From Haplomitrium mnioides (lineage: Eukaryota; Marchantiophyta; Haplomitriopsida; Calobryales), in assembly GCA_049999725.1 (NCBI GenBank), contig JBNGIS010033920.1:1-53199 (forward strand): a stretch of DNA of 53,199 nt. Reading direction: 5' to 3'. Both the position numbers and the translations under genes were made by a program. Positions 23,268 to 34,683 of this stretch are shown here, one piece after another. How positions within the stretch are numbered: the stretch's first letter is position 1; every line of letters begins with the position of its first letter. A model generated the notes under the pieces. That model saw only the letters and a list, made by a program, of their open reading frames with translations. It was not told where the DNA came from and ran no database searches.

Positions 23268-24745
23268 GTGATTGGAGCAAATGCGATCAAAAAGCAAGAT
23301 ATGGTGTTTTTATTACTCATACGGGAGCTCACTATTGACAAGGAGGACTCAAATCATAATGTTCCACATGAATTTCAAGATGTCTTGAAGGAGTTTAATG
23401 ACGTTTTTCCCAATGATTTGCCCGAGGGTTTGCCTCCAAAACGGTGCATTGATCACAAGATTGAGGTCATTCCAAGAAGTACTCCACCGTGCTAAGCACC
23501 ATATCATTTGCCTCCTCATGAACTGGAGGAATGCAAATCTCAGATTACGGAATTGTTGGAAAAAGGATTCACTAAACCAAACATTTCTCCTTATGGTGCA
23601 CCAATACTATTTGTGAAAAAGAAGGATGGAAGTATGAGGATGTGCATTGACTATCGAGCACTCAACCAACAAACGGTGAAAAATAAATATCCATTGCCAA
23701 GGATGGATGACTTATTTGATCAACTTCAAGGAGCAAATTACTTTACAAAGTTGGACTTGAGAAGCGGATACAATCAAATTTGAATCGTGGAAGGTAATGT
23801 GCAAAAAACAACGTTTTGAAGTCGATACGGGCATTTTGAATATCTTGTTATGCCTTTTAGATTAACCAATGCTCCTGCAACATTTATGGGTCTTATGAAT
23901 GATATTTTTTGATCTTATTTGGATAAGTTTGTTATTGTCTTTTTGGATGATATTCTCATTTACAGCAAGAGTCTTCAAGAGCATCAACAACATCTTCGTA
24001 TAGTATTAAAGGTACTTCGGAACCACAAGCTATATATGAAGATGTCCAAATGTGAAATTGGAAAGGGGGAGGTTGACTACTTGGGTCACCGTGTAAGTGC
24101 ATCAAGAATCCAAATTATGGATGAGAAGGTGGAGGCAATTCAAAAGTAGGAAGCTCCTAGTGATCAAACACAACTAAGGGGATTCTTGGGGCTAACCGGG
24201 TTTTATCGTCGATTTGTGAAAGGTTTTGCACAAATAGGAGAACCATTAACAAACTTGCTCAAGAAAAGTCACATATGGTCATGGGGAGCTGCAGAAGAGT
24301 TGGGATTCCAAGTATTGAAGAAATCATTTCTTCATGCTCTTATTCTTAAATGGTATGACTCTAAACGACCAATCAAACTTTCAGTGGATGCATCGGGAAA
24401 GGCTATTGGCGGAGTATTGCAACAAGAATGGGAGGATGGTTGGCATCATATTGCCTTCTTTTCTAAGAAGTTGAGCGACACTGAACAAAACTACTACACT
24501 ACGGAGTGGGAAGAATTGGCGATTGTGCTATCAACCAAACATTGGAAGCATTATCTTGGAGATAAGGAGTTTATTGTTGAAACCGACCATAAACCTCTAA
24601 TCTATCTAGAAACTCAAAAGGAGCTCTCAAAACGACAAATTCATTGGGCGGAGTGGCGACAACGATTCCATATGAAGATGGTCTATGTGGAAGGAAAATG
24701 ACAAATTGCAGATGCCTTGACCCGCATACCTCAACTCAACATCTT
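23268..24745 (+). pseudogene. E4 reverse transcriptase and RNase H
   Basis: RT motifs in order: [58 protein letters not shown] and the catalytic FLDD in VFLDDILIYSK, with both Asp retained. RNase H retains its acidic residues in SVDASGKAIGG, WEELAIV, TDHKPL and ADALTR. Stops: TAA near 23493, TGA at 23781, 23817 and 23910, TAG at 24147, TGA near 24699. At 23781 and 23817 E1 has CAA instead, pointing to an ancestral CGA Arg codon hit by CpG decay on opposite strands. Confidence 0.9.
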
Positions 24746-24779
24746 ATCAGAAATTACAATCCATCCTACTTGGTAGACA

Positions 24780-25770
24780 AAAATGTTGGTTGCAACAAAA
24801 GAAGATGAGGAGATCATTGCCGCATAACAAAAGAGTCTAGTGAAAGAGGTAAGTGGATTGATTTTCTTCCAAAGCAAGGTATGAGTTCCTAATAGTGTTA
24901 AGCTTCGCTTTGAGGTTTTGTATGAAGCACATGATTCGACAATTGGTGGACATGTTGGAATTGAGAAAACTTTGGACAATCTTCAATGAGTCTATTATTG
25001 GCCTAAGATACATCAAGATGTGAAGACCTATGTTCGTAGTTGTTTGGTTTGTCAACAAAACAAAGCGACCAACCTTAAACGTGGAGGTTTATTACAACCA
25101 TTGCCAATCCCGAATCGGCGATGGAAACATGTGAGTATGAATATTGTGTGTGAGTTACCACGTACTTCTATGGGTTATGATGCTATTGTTGTTTTTGTGG
25201 ATAAACTTAGCAAAATGATTCATATTCGTCCGACTACCAAATCAGTAACAGCACCGGAGTTAGCACAAATTTATTTGGAAGCTGTTTACTCTCATTATGG
25301 TATCTCCAAAGTGATTATCTCCGACCGCGGCACTCAATTTACCAGCATGTTTTGGCGCACAATATTTGGCCTTCTCAAAACCAAATTGGCTATATCCACT
25401 GCTTATCACCCTGAATCAGATGGTCAAACTGAACGGGCCAACCGCACTATTGAAGACATGTTGTGAGCTTTTACTTTGGAAGAACAAGAGGAATGGGATT
25501 GGTTGCTACCTCTTGTAGAGTTCTCTTACAATAACTCCATCAACAACTCTACACGAGCCACACCTTTCTTTTTTTGTATGGTGAGCATCAAACTACTCTA
25601 TCTAATCTTCATTCTACATCGACCTCTAAGAGTCCAGCTATCGATGATTTCCTCCATCGGCTACACCATGGCATCCAACGTGCCAAGGAAAAACTTGAAG
25701 TTGCTCACAATCGCCAAAAACAGTATGTCAATGCTCATCGTTGCGAAGTGACCTTTGCTATAGGTGACCA
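24780..25770 (+). pseudogene. E4 integrase
   Basis: Zinc finger HDSTIGGHVGIEK to CLVCQQNK is complete. In the core the first catalytic Asp is Asn (SMNIVCELP; E1 keeps SMDIV). The second is in ISDRGTQF and the Glu is in DGQTERAN. Stops occur at about 24824, 24888, 24987 and 25464. The C-terminal part (EFSYNNSINNSTRATPF) then shifts frame near 25570. Integrase inserts the element cDNA; this copy cannot. Confidence 0.88.
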
Positions 25771-26009
25771 AATATGGCTCTCTACATCCAATCTTCTTTG
25801 CTTCGCTCTTGTAAGCTATCTACTCGCTTTATTGGACCATTTGCTATTTCTGCTCGTATTGGTGAAGTGGCATATCAACTTGTTTTACCTTCTCACATGA
25901 AGATTCATCCGGTTTTTCATGTCTCTTTATTACGTGCTTTTGTCCCTTGCTCTACCACCTTCACTTGTAGCTAAGAACCCTCTCCACCACATGAGCTTAT
26001 TGATGGTCA

Positions 26010-26210
26010 TGAGAAATTTGAGGTGGAACAACTCTTGAAGAAACGCCACGACGTCGAGGCCATCGTGAGATTGTGGAGTACTTGGTTCCTTGGAAAGGCT
26101 ACCCTCTTTATGAAGCTACTTGGGAGCCATTGGAGAATTTGGCCAATGCCTCTGCACTTGTTCACTCTTTTGAGAACTCTCTTACTCGCAACGAGGACGT
26201 TGCCTCTTAA
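26010..26210 (+). pseudogene. E4 chromodomain
   Basis: After the integrase C-terminus (KIHPVFHVSLLRAF) comes FEVEQLLKKRH, then, one frame over after a single-base loss near 26049, VEYLVPWKGYPLYEATWEPLENLA, a typical chromodomain with its aromatic residues. It ends at TAA 26208. Chromodomains direct integration towards marked chromatin. This places family 1 among the chromoviruses. Confidence 0.85.
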
Positions 26211-26223
26211 AAGGGAGGAGGAT
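26209..26223 (+). other. E4 polypurine tract
   Basis: AAAAGGGAGGAGGAT directly precedes the 3' LTR start TGTAACGG at 26224. Confidence 0.85.
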
Positions 26224-26271
26224 TGTAACGGTCACTAACTTTAGTAAGCTACAACTAAAAATAATATCAAC
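26224..26271 (+). repeat. E4 3' LTR, left end
   Basis: The first 48 bases of the family-1 LTR (TGTAACGGTCACTAAC...). The match stops where E5 begins, and the rest of the LTR resumes at 31190. Confidence 0.88.
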
Positions 26272-28470
26272 TGTGTATGTGGGAGCATAGTTCCTGACAA
26301 AAGGTCAGAAACTACTTGAAGGTGGTCTCTTCTGAGCAGTGGAGTGAGAGGGAAGTAGTAAAGCTTCAGTTTTGTGTATAGTGAGTGTAAAGTGTAAAAA
26401 TATGTAAATAAGTACTTGTGAGGAAATTTTGGAGATCATCGGAAAGCAGGGAAGGCTAGGTGATGAGGAAGTTGATTTCTTTTTTAGGGAAGAAGAAGAA
26501 AAAGAAAAGATATATTTTTGTGGTAAAACTAATCTAGGTGTTGAGGGCCAAGGCTAGCCCCTATCTATTTCCATTTCTATGTGTGTTGATGAACATCTTG
26601 CCCATGAGCCAGTCGAAGTGTATCAGAGGACAAGTTGCCCTGTTGTGCCCTGAACTAGATCCGTCCAGGGGCAGGAAGTTAAGCGATGGCTTTACACCCT
26701 TATGGGGCTGCCTCTCGAAGGTAAGTAAGTGCGAATTGCTTATATAGGGCTTCTGAGTTATGAGAGAACACCTTTGGGATAAAAGGCAGGTCTCTACTGC
26801 AACCACCCAGGAAGAAGCTGTGATCCGTGGACGAGCGATCGACTTTGGTGTTTGAGAAATTGATGTGAAGAAAATCTAGGTGAAGAATTAATCTATGTGG
26901 AGTTCGAACGGAAAAGGGAGGATCGATCTATTCCTCCTCTGTGATCTGTCTCATTGAGAAGAATTGTAGAAGGGAAAAATTCTCTTCTCTGCAAGTCTGC
27001 GATCTGATCCATGCAAGCTCCCTATTGTGAGAATTGAAGGAAAGAGGTGATCGGAAGGGGAATCTTTGTATGGAGGAGAATATCTACTAGACATTGAGAG
27101 GAAGGAATGTTGTGATCGATCTGAATGGAGGCGATTGAGGTTATCGCGCGACAAGGAAAAGGTGAGCGAGGAGATTCCTGGGAAGAATCGATTTGCAAGC
27201 GAACAACCTGGGGTGAAAATGTTCTGTGGGAGGAGTTTTGCCAGGATTTGACGGGGGAGCGCAGAGGACTTTGCTGAAGAAGAATCGCATCAAGAAGAAC
27301 AGCAACGAGAAGATTCTGGCTGGTGGTGCAATCGAGTAACAAAACAGGAAAGAGTGGCGAAGGTTGAGAGCTCAACAAAAGGAGAACCGAATGGAAGTAT
27401 ATCGCGCTGAAGAAGAGTTCGAACGAATGAAGACTCGTCCTGTTGAAGAAGCAATCGAACGAGGGAAGACTCTTCGGGCTGGAATTCATCGTTGAAGGAT
27501 TATGTTGAAGTAAGGTAATGTGAAGAGTGTTTCTGCAAAGGATCGAATTGGAAGACTGCTATGAGGTGGAAATCGATCGAGCTGATGCGCAATCATGTGG
27601 TATTAAATTTTAAAGGAATAAGTAAGAATTGGAAGCGAGCGGAAGGATGTTCTGTGAAGAATCCATGTTCCGTGAGGGGAGTCCGTGGTCCGAAGAAGGC
27701 TTCGGAACTCTGCCTTCCTATGTGGGGCACCCTGGTTAAAGGGGTTCTGTTTTGAGGGTCCGTATGGGGATCCGAAGTGGAATCCCCGGTTTAATTGGTT
27801 CCGTGGGGAGTCCGATGTGGGGAGCACCGGTTAAGAGGGATTCCGAAGCGTGTTAATTAATCAGACAGAAAGGTGATTTATCAAAGATTCGGACGACAAG
27901 GACGTAATTGGGAAAGTTCGAATCGGGTATCTTCATAAAGTTCGAAAGGAATCTGCGGAGCTTTTAGTTCTTACAACAAACTTTTCGACAAGTCAGGTAA
28001 ACAAGCCTTCTTTAATGTTCTTACATAGAACTTTTCGATGCTTTACTGAAGAGAAGGAGCCTCTGAAGGGTTCATATATCAAGGAAGGATGCTGAAATGA
28101 AGATAAGACGAGGTTTCATTTGAAGAACAAGGTGCCGAAACAGTCACATATCGACGGTCTGCATAAAAAGGGAAGAAGGTGCCGAAACAGGGATATGTCG
28201 AAGAACCGATTGGGAGAAAAATGAGGGTGCCAAAATGAAGACATATCAATGATTCGGCAGAGGAAGAACGTAGAGGCCGAAAAGGTGACTTATCGACAGT
28301 CCAGCCCGAAAAGAGAACCAAGTATCGAAATAAGGATAAATCTAAGATTTGGCCAGAAAGAGAACATGGAGCCGAAAGGGCGATAAATCGAAGGCGGAGC
28401 CCACTTAAGGGGGTTCCGATCTGCCTTCCATTGTGGGGAACCCCAGTTAATATGGTTCCGATTGACCTCT

Positions 28471-28491
28471 CTAAGTGGAGATCCCACTTAG
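28471..28491. repeat. Inverted repeat CTAAGTGG..CCACTTAG in E5
   Basis: Eight-base arms around AGATC. It is homologous in type and context to 14511-14527 and 48598-48616. Confidence 0.8.
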
Positions 28492-28991
28492 CAGGGTTCC
28501 GAAGGGTGCTAACAAGGGTTGCCGAAACAAGGATAGAGCGCAGCTCCGGTATAGGAAGAAAGATATGCTGAAATAGCAATTTATCAATGGACCAAGGAGA
28601 AGCAAGAAGTGTTGAAATGGTGATATATCACAAGGTCGAAAAGAAGAAACAAGAAGAGATCTACCGAAAGGATGACGAATCACAGATCCGACCTTGGGAG
28701 AACAAAACATGCCGAAAAAGAGATCTAGCACAGATCCGACGGAGGAGGAAGCGGTGCCGAAAAGGAGATCTAGCATCGATCCATTTGGGGCAAAAACAGA
28801 GGTTCTTCATAGTTCTTATACAGAGGGTCAGCAGCTTGCAGATGACGTGGCAGTGAAGAAGTCAGCAAGTCAGCGGACAGTCAGCGCGACAGTCCGCCTA
28901 CCCCTTTGCGAGGCGGCGTCGGACTGCATGTTAGGTCTTGAAGATCAGGGCATAGGGGGAGGAGCCCTGATTGCTGGTCGGTAGTTGTAGT

Positions 28992-29391
28992 NNNNNNNNN
29001 NNNNNNNNNNNNNNNNNNNNNNNNNNNNNNNNNNNNNNNNNNNNNNNNNNNNNNNNNNNNNNNNNNNNNNNNNNNNNNNNNNNNNNNNNNNNNNNNNNNN
29101 NNNNNNNNNNNNNNNNNNNNNNNNNNNNNNNNNNNNNNNNNNNNNNNNNNNNNNNNNNNNNNNNNNNNNNNNNNNNNNNNNNNNNNNNNNNNNNNNNNNN
29201 NNNNNNNNNNNNNNNNNNNNNNNNNNNNNNNNNNNNNNNNNNNNNNNNNNNNNNNNNNNNNNNNNNNNNNNNNNNNNNNNNNNNNNNNNNNNNNNNNNNN
29301 NNNNNNNNNNNNNNNNNNNNNNNNNNNNNNNNNNNNNNNNNNNNNNNNNNNNNNNNNNNNNNNNNNNNNNNNNNNNNNNNNNNNNNNNNNN
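28992..29391. other. Assembly gap, 400 N
   Basis: A round-number run of N. The flanking bases show no obvious overlap, so real sequence is probably missing. Confidence 0.99.
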
Positions 29392-31189
29392 TGACACTCC
29401 GAGTATCAGCAGGAATCTTACAGATTCCTTGAGAATATTGGATCTCAGCGGAAATGTGGCGCTACGAGAGAGCCCGTGGGCTTCTTCGGAGTGTACGCGG
29501 ACCTGCGGAAACGTGGTGCTTCGAGGATCGATAAGCCATTTCAGAATGAACCGCGGAATTCACATCAGATCTGCACCGAGCTCTGTTGCCTTGCAAAATT
29601 TACCCGATCCCTTGGAATTCACATCGAATATGCGCCGAAAGTTGCATTCTACGGTCTGCGCCTGTCTCTTTCGAATCTACGCCAAATTTCCACCGACCAG
29701 CATCTCAAGCTCGCAACAATCCAAATCGCAAGGTGGGTGAAAAGCAAAAGGTATAATTCGCGCAAGGGGGATAAATGGGTCCTCACTTTGTTGTTGGAAG
29801 GACCGATAGTTTTGTGCAGGAAGAGCAGTGAGAGACAGGAGAGAATTCTGGTGAGACCTCTGGTGAGGTGGGTGTACTCGTGAGAGAAGGCCATCGCAGG
29901 GTGGAGGTGGACTGAAGAGTGTTGGGAATCATTGAGCAGGATGCTCTAGAGGCTTAGACTATTCAGGTGGACTCACATGTGAAGGCAGATCCCACATTTG
30001 GAGGTGGATCAACACTTAGAGGAGAGGAGAACTCCTTCAGTTTGTATTTCGTGAGGGGCAGCCAAGGGGGGGTCTTGGTGTTGCCTTAGCTTTAGCCTGT
30101 GTAGAAGATCAGTCCTAGTAGCATTAGGAGAGTGCTGTTGGTTTTACTTTCTTGTGGAACAAGGGGAGGGGTACAAGTCATTTGTCGAGCTCCTGTTCTG
30201 GGGTTCTCATTGTACATGTGTGCTTCAAGAAATATACAGAGAGTTCATGTCTGTAAGGTCTCCTGCTCATATTTTTGATTGCAGATTCATGAGGAGCAGT
30301 GTTGAGGATAGAGTATGAATTCAGAAGTTAGAGTTGGTTGATGCAGTTGTGCAGTTGGCAATTGGAAGGATCAGACAATTTTACATCATAGGAGTGCATG
30401 GAAGGAGGCACCTGAAGTGGTTTTGATGGTGGAGATGTGGTCTGAATCTCAGATTGTGATTGGTGAAGGTTTGAGTGATCAATCAATTCTGCTATGAGTT
30501 CTGTTTTGTTCTTTGTTTATTAAATTTGTAAGGAGAGGACCTGCTGTGATTTTCCAGTCAGTGGATTCTCGTTGGGAGATTGGAGCAGAAAAAAGAAGGC
30601 TCAGGTTTGTGTGTGCCTAGGGACTAGGTGGACATTTCACAAATAAACAGAGTGATTGGTGGTTGGAGGAGCAACACTTGGATGTGAGACCAGGTGGGTC
30701 GTTCCATAGCTGTGTTCTCAGCATCAAGCTCTGGGATACCTTAGGTTGGAGTGGCCTGAGTGTCTAATTTGAGGAGAAGAGAGATGTTGTAATGAGGGTA
30801 GGCACGAGAGCGTTGGTTTGAGAGTTTCAAGCGGGTTGGGTAACTGGTTGTTTGGGAATTTCTCCGATACAACTCTAGTTTAAAATCAGCTTGTACAGCA
30901 ACTGTCTGATTCCAGAAATGTCAGTTATACAGTTTGGGTAGTTCTTGGTTTGTGTTATGTGTTGTGAAGTAGTAAGTATATTTTTGTGGATTTGTGGAGG
31001 AAAAGGTAGTCAGACCTAGAGTGGAGAGAGGTCCACGTCTGAGTTGACAAGAGTGCAGTTTCAGAACTCTCTAAAGAATCTGGAAAGTCGATAAAAGTGG
31101 ATTAAGAGCAGATTTTTATATAGATCTTCCGCGGTTCGATCATTGGGTGTGCTTTTTGGGGGTTGGAGTGCCATTGCTATGCTACGACA

Positions 31190-31694
31190 ATGTCTAAAAA
31201 GCTATTACTAAGTTAGAGTAGCAAAACGCAATTGCTATTATAGAGAGATGGACACATGGCACGAGGAGAGAAAGTCAGCGAATTAAAGTAAAAGAGGGAG
31301 TCTAGATAAACTACTTTAGAAGAGGATAAGGACACATGGCAAGCGGAGAATTAAAGTAAAGAGAAGGTTCTAAAGATAAGGACATGTGGTAGAAAGAGAA
31401 CTAAAAAGATGGAAGGTTCTAAAGATAAGGACACGTGGTAGAAGGAGAACAAAAGTAAAGGGTGGTCCAATTAGAGTGAGAGAGAAAAGAGGGGTCCAAT
31501 TAGAAGAGGATAGAAAAGGAACCAATGGGGTTCCTCTACCTATGTAAGAAAAGTGCTTTCTCTCAAGTATATAAAGAAGTGAGAGTGCCTTGTTTGGCAT
31601 CTCTTACCTTGTAGGTTCTTGAAGTTCTTATGCTAACTTGTATGTGTTGTACTTGTGCTAACTTGTGTGTGTAATGTGGGTGTGTAGTGTTACA
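31190..31694 (+). repeat. E4 3' LTR, right part
   Basis: Resumes the family-1 LTR at ATGTCTAAAAAGC and ends GTTACA, followed by AGTTT. Of its G-box cores one is intact (CACGTG near 31431); the others read CACATG or CATGTG. It has the TATA-like TATATAAAG near 31568. Confidence 0.9.
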
Positions 31695-31699
31695 AGTTT

Positions 31700-32866
31700 T
31701 CACCCTGCTCGATATAAAAACTACAAGAGCTACGTTTGAACCAACCCCTCGCAACCTCCGTCAAACTTTCAAGCGTCCCAACCGCACTCTTTTGAACTTT
31801 TTGCCTTGTCCTCTCCGGATCTTTGATAGATCGCCTTTTCGGCACTCCTTGTTGCTATTCTAGCTGGACCGTCGATAGATCGCCCTTTTGTCACTCCTTG
31901 TTCCTCCTTTGGCCGGACTCTTGATAGATCACCTTTTTGGCTAGTCCTCCTTGCTCTTCCGGTCAGGTCGTCGATAGATCACCTCTTCGGTACTTCTTGC
32001 TCTTTCGTTGGCCGGACCTGCGATAGGTCACCCTTTCGATGCTCCTTGCTATTCCGCTGGCCAGACCGTCGATAGGTCACCCTTTCGGCGCTCCTTGCTC
32101 TTCCTCTTGGACCTCCCAATGGATCCATGTTAAGTGGGCTCTCCATGTCGGAAGATTACTTCGAACCCACTTAACCAGACTCTCCACTTAGAGAGGCTGG
32201 GTGTTGTTAAGTTCTGCGGGGCCAGCCACCTTCTCATTAAGACTCGCGGGCTCTTTGGAGCTGCCACATCATCTGTAGAATCCACGGAAGAGCTCTGGAG
32301 ATGCCACGTTTCCACTAAGACCCGCGGATTGGAAGGAAGAGAGCGGAACCTTGTAGAGCTTGCCTTTTGCTTGCAAGATCGAGGAGTCCCCCGCTCCTTG
32401 GCTTAGCTTGCTCCTACAAAGATCTTGATTCCTCCTTCATGTCTCCGATCCTTGCTTCTGATGTGTGGCATCTGCAGGCATTCTCGGTGGTCTTTCTCTT
32501 CCTTGAGTGCCTTCGATTTTCTACCTTGTAGCTCTGTTTTTCCTCCTTCAATTGCTTCGCCTTAGGTGGGTGTTCCTTTCTCCCCGCTAGGCTTTGATTC
32601 CCGCATCTCCATGAGACCCATGGGCTCTCGTTTGCTCAATTCAAATTTTTATTGGTGCTCACCTTCTTGCTGGCAACCACTTCTCCCTCCTCTACTTCCA
32701 CCATGATCTCGTTCTTCTCCATGGATCCATGTGCTCTACTCGTACTTACAAAATGAAGTATTCCTGCTGCTCTCGGGGTGCTGTTGCACTTATTGAAAAG
32801 GAATCGTGTCACTGTTGCTCTTGTTGGGAAGAATTCCGTGTCAGCACCTCAATTCGCTGGCTGACA
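31700..32866 (-). repeat. E2 5' LTR, right segment (5' part of the LTR)
   Basis: Continues the minus-strand family-2 LTR after E4. It includes the ~50-base repeats in reverse (CGATAGATC..CTTTTCGGCACTCCTTG) at about 31830-32110 and a degraded AAGTGG/CCACTT pair at about 32131-32210. It ends GGCTGACA at 32866, the reverse of the LTR start TGTCAGCC. Confidence 0.8.
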
Positions 32867-34025
32867 GCTATTGCTTATGATAGATAATTTTTCTTGTACC
32901 TCGGAGTCGACCAAAACTCTTATTGTTGATCCTTCCATCCATCTATCAACCACAATTAGTTCTCTATTTTTTTGTTTTTCTATATAGTATACTTGCTTTT
33001 GTCGAAACCTTTCTTTGCCTTTCTTCTTTATCCCAGCAAAACCACAAGGTTTTCTTACTAGTGCCTATCATTTCCCTAACATTCTTCATCTTCTCCATTG
33101 TTGATATTGTGAAGAGGCCGTCAAAACACTTGTCCTTGATTGCGTCGTACTGTTCTACAGTTTGGTGCAATGTGCCCTATTCAACCACAATTGTAACATG
33201 TTTATGTTTCTTGTCGTTTCTGAGTTTTACTTTCTATAGCATTGTGTGGTTCTCTTGGTTGTTGATTGAGGTGATTGAAATCTCTTCTTCTAATATGTCC
33301 TAACTTCATATGCATGGGGTCATAATTCCCTCAGGTTTGCACAATCTCCAATGTTCCTTCAATTTTTTGAGCAAACGAGATGGCTTCATTAACATCCTTT
33401 GGATTGCGCATCATAACTTCCCCCCAAATCTTCTTTTTTAATCCTTGCAAATTTTTTTTAAGGGCTTCACCTGAACTCGTATCCTTAATTTGGATTTGTA
33501 AGCTTCAAAACTCTTCAATGTAGCTTGCAACACTTCTTTGTTGTTTTAACTCCCAAAGCTTAGTCCTTGCGATTAATATAGAGTCTACCGCTTTGAAATT
33601 TTGTAATAGGTCATCTTTAAGACTGCTCCACAAAAGTTGTTCTCCTCATGCATTTTTCTGTCGCTCTTATCCTTGTAGCCAAATAGATGCATGCTTCGTT
33701 AAAAATGACCTTACAAATAGTCCCTTCTCCAAATCTGACGTATGCAGATAATATGACATATGAACTTCCATCCACTATACCTAACCTTCTACAACACCTA
33801 CCGTGCGGCTTCCTCCATAAGACACCACTTTACACGACTGGCTTATCTATTGAAGCAATGTTTCTCGACTCCCTTCTCCATTCTCTTGTTGCAACCGTAT
33901 TTTCACCATCTCTGTGCAATTAACATATTTGTTTGTTGTTGGCTTGCTATAAGAACTGCTTGAAGTTCTTCCAACTTTGCCATCATCCAAACTCATTCTA
34001 CTAGATTGCTAGAATTTGCTTCCAT
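32867..34025 (-). pseudogene. E1 gag and start of protease
   Basis: On the minus strand gag begins at 34025 (MEANSSNLVE, then a stop) and is homologous to E4 gag throughout. The zinc knuckle near 33196-33155 reads CYNCG-stop-IGHIAPNC; the stop (TGA, 33183-33181) replaces the CGA found in E4 at 22672. The protease Asp loop lies near 32915, and the fragment ends at 32867 against the E2 LTR. It is the upstream half of the polyprotein whose remainder is at 4438-7471. Confidence 0.82.
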
Positions 34026-34670
34026 GATTTTCTGTCACAACTTAACTACTTGTAACTCATACGAAAAAAAAGACATACACACTCTAGTTATGTAGAATAG
34101 GTAAAATAAAAGGTTTAGTTGATGCTAACACCAAATCACAAAACCTCTCTCCAAACTTACAAACAAGAAAATCTCGCTGCATTTGTTTAGACGTTACTCA
34201 AATAGAAATGTGACACTTGGAGTTGAACTCTTCTAGAAGAGCTTGGTTCAAATCCATTTTCTATCTACCACAAAATATAAATGAAACATTACCATGTAAC
34301 ACCATAATTTACCACAGGTAGGTAATAGGTTCTCTCGATTCCATCACAAAAACCATAAAATCATCCTCAAATTTGTATACAAAAAATTGACGACATAAAT
34401 GTTTGTCAATGTTAAACACACGAATATCAAAAGAATTCAATAGAAGTATTATAAGAGGTAAAAATTCTCCTCTATCCATTAGCTACCATAGTATCAAGTC
34501 AAACTTCTTATCTTCATTCATAAAGGATGGGATATCCACTATCCTTTACTCATGCAAACTTGAGAGATTAACTCTCTTGGAGTTAATGCAAAGTGGAGAT
34601 TCCACTACTCCAAAAGGTTTTTAGTGCTTCTCCAAAGAGGGGTAATCCACACTTCTTTAGAGAAGACCAA

Positions 34671-34682
34671 GCTCTAATACCA
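34671..34682 (-). other. E1 primer binding site, one mismatch
   Basis: On the minus strand it reads TGGTATTAGAGC, the initiator-Met site with one C to T change, one base from the LTR end. Confidence 0.88.
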
Positions 34683-34683
34683 T

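Larger units (their letters stand above)
26272..31189. mobile_element. E5: 4.9 kb LTR-like insertion in the E4 3' LTR
   Basis: It begins TGTG and ends GACA, as an LTR would, and contains no retroviral protein that I recognise. Its middle shares the hallmarks of family-2 LTRs on the plus strand: the ~50-base repeats (about 28080-28800), the inverted repeat (28471-28491) and one GC-rich hairpin copy (about 28871-28925). It may be a solo LTR of a related, larger family. I found no clean target duplication: the flanks read ..TCAAC and ATGTC... A 400-base gap lies inside (28992-29391). The outer parts (26300-27500, 29900-31189) have no internal match in the window. Confidence 0.5.
20638..31694 (+). 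mobile_element. E4: family-1 Ty3/gypsy chromovirus, both ends and target duplication preserved
   Basis: 5' LTR 20638-21207, initiator-Met primer site, gag, protease, RT, RNase H, integrase, chromodomain, polypurine tract, and a 3' LTR split into 26224-26271 and 31190-31694 by E5. LTR ends are TGTAAC/GTTACA. AGTTT flanks both sides (20633-20637 and 31695-31699), a 5-base target duplication. The flanks together read as one family-2 LTR, proving insertion into E2. The gene order with a C-terminal chromodomain identifies a chromovirus. The copy has many stops but a largely recognisable pol. Confidence 0.9.
17301..32866 (-). mobile_element. E2: family-2 Ty3/gypsy element, minus strand, 5' half only
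   Basis: On the minus strand, the 5' LTR runs from 32866 (GGCTGACA as read on plus) down to 18566 (TGTCA on plus), interrupted by E4 plus its duplicated target (20638-31699). Without E4 the LTR is about 3.24 kb, matching the 3.4 kb LTRs of E3 and E7. A primer site and part of gag follow, and then the element is cut at 17301 by E3. Its pol and 3' LTR are gone. E2 itself lies in the protease region of E1. Confidence 0.82.

Noticed and set aside
26660-26700. GAAGTTAAGCG, as in plant 5S rRNA, suggesting a 5S-derived segment
   Set aside because: Only about 11 bases agree; the rest of the 5S promoter and stem sequences are absent, so chance similarity is likely.
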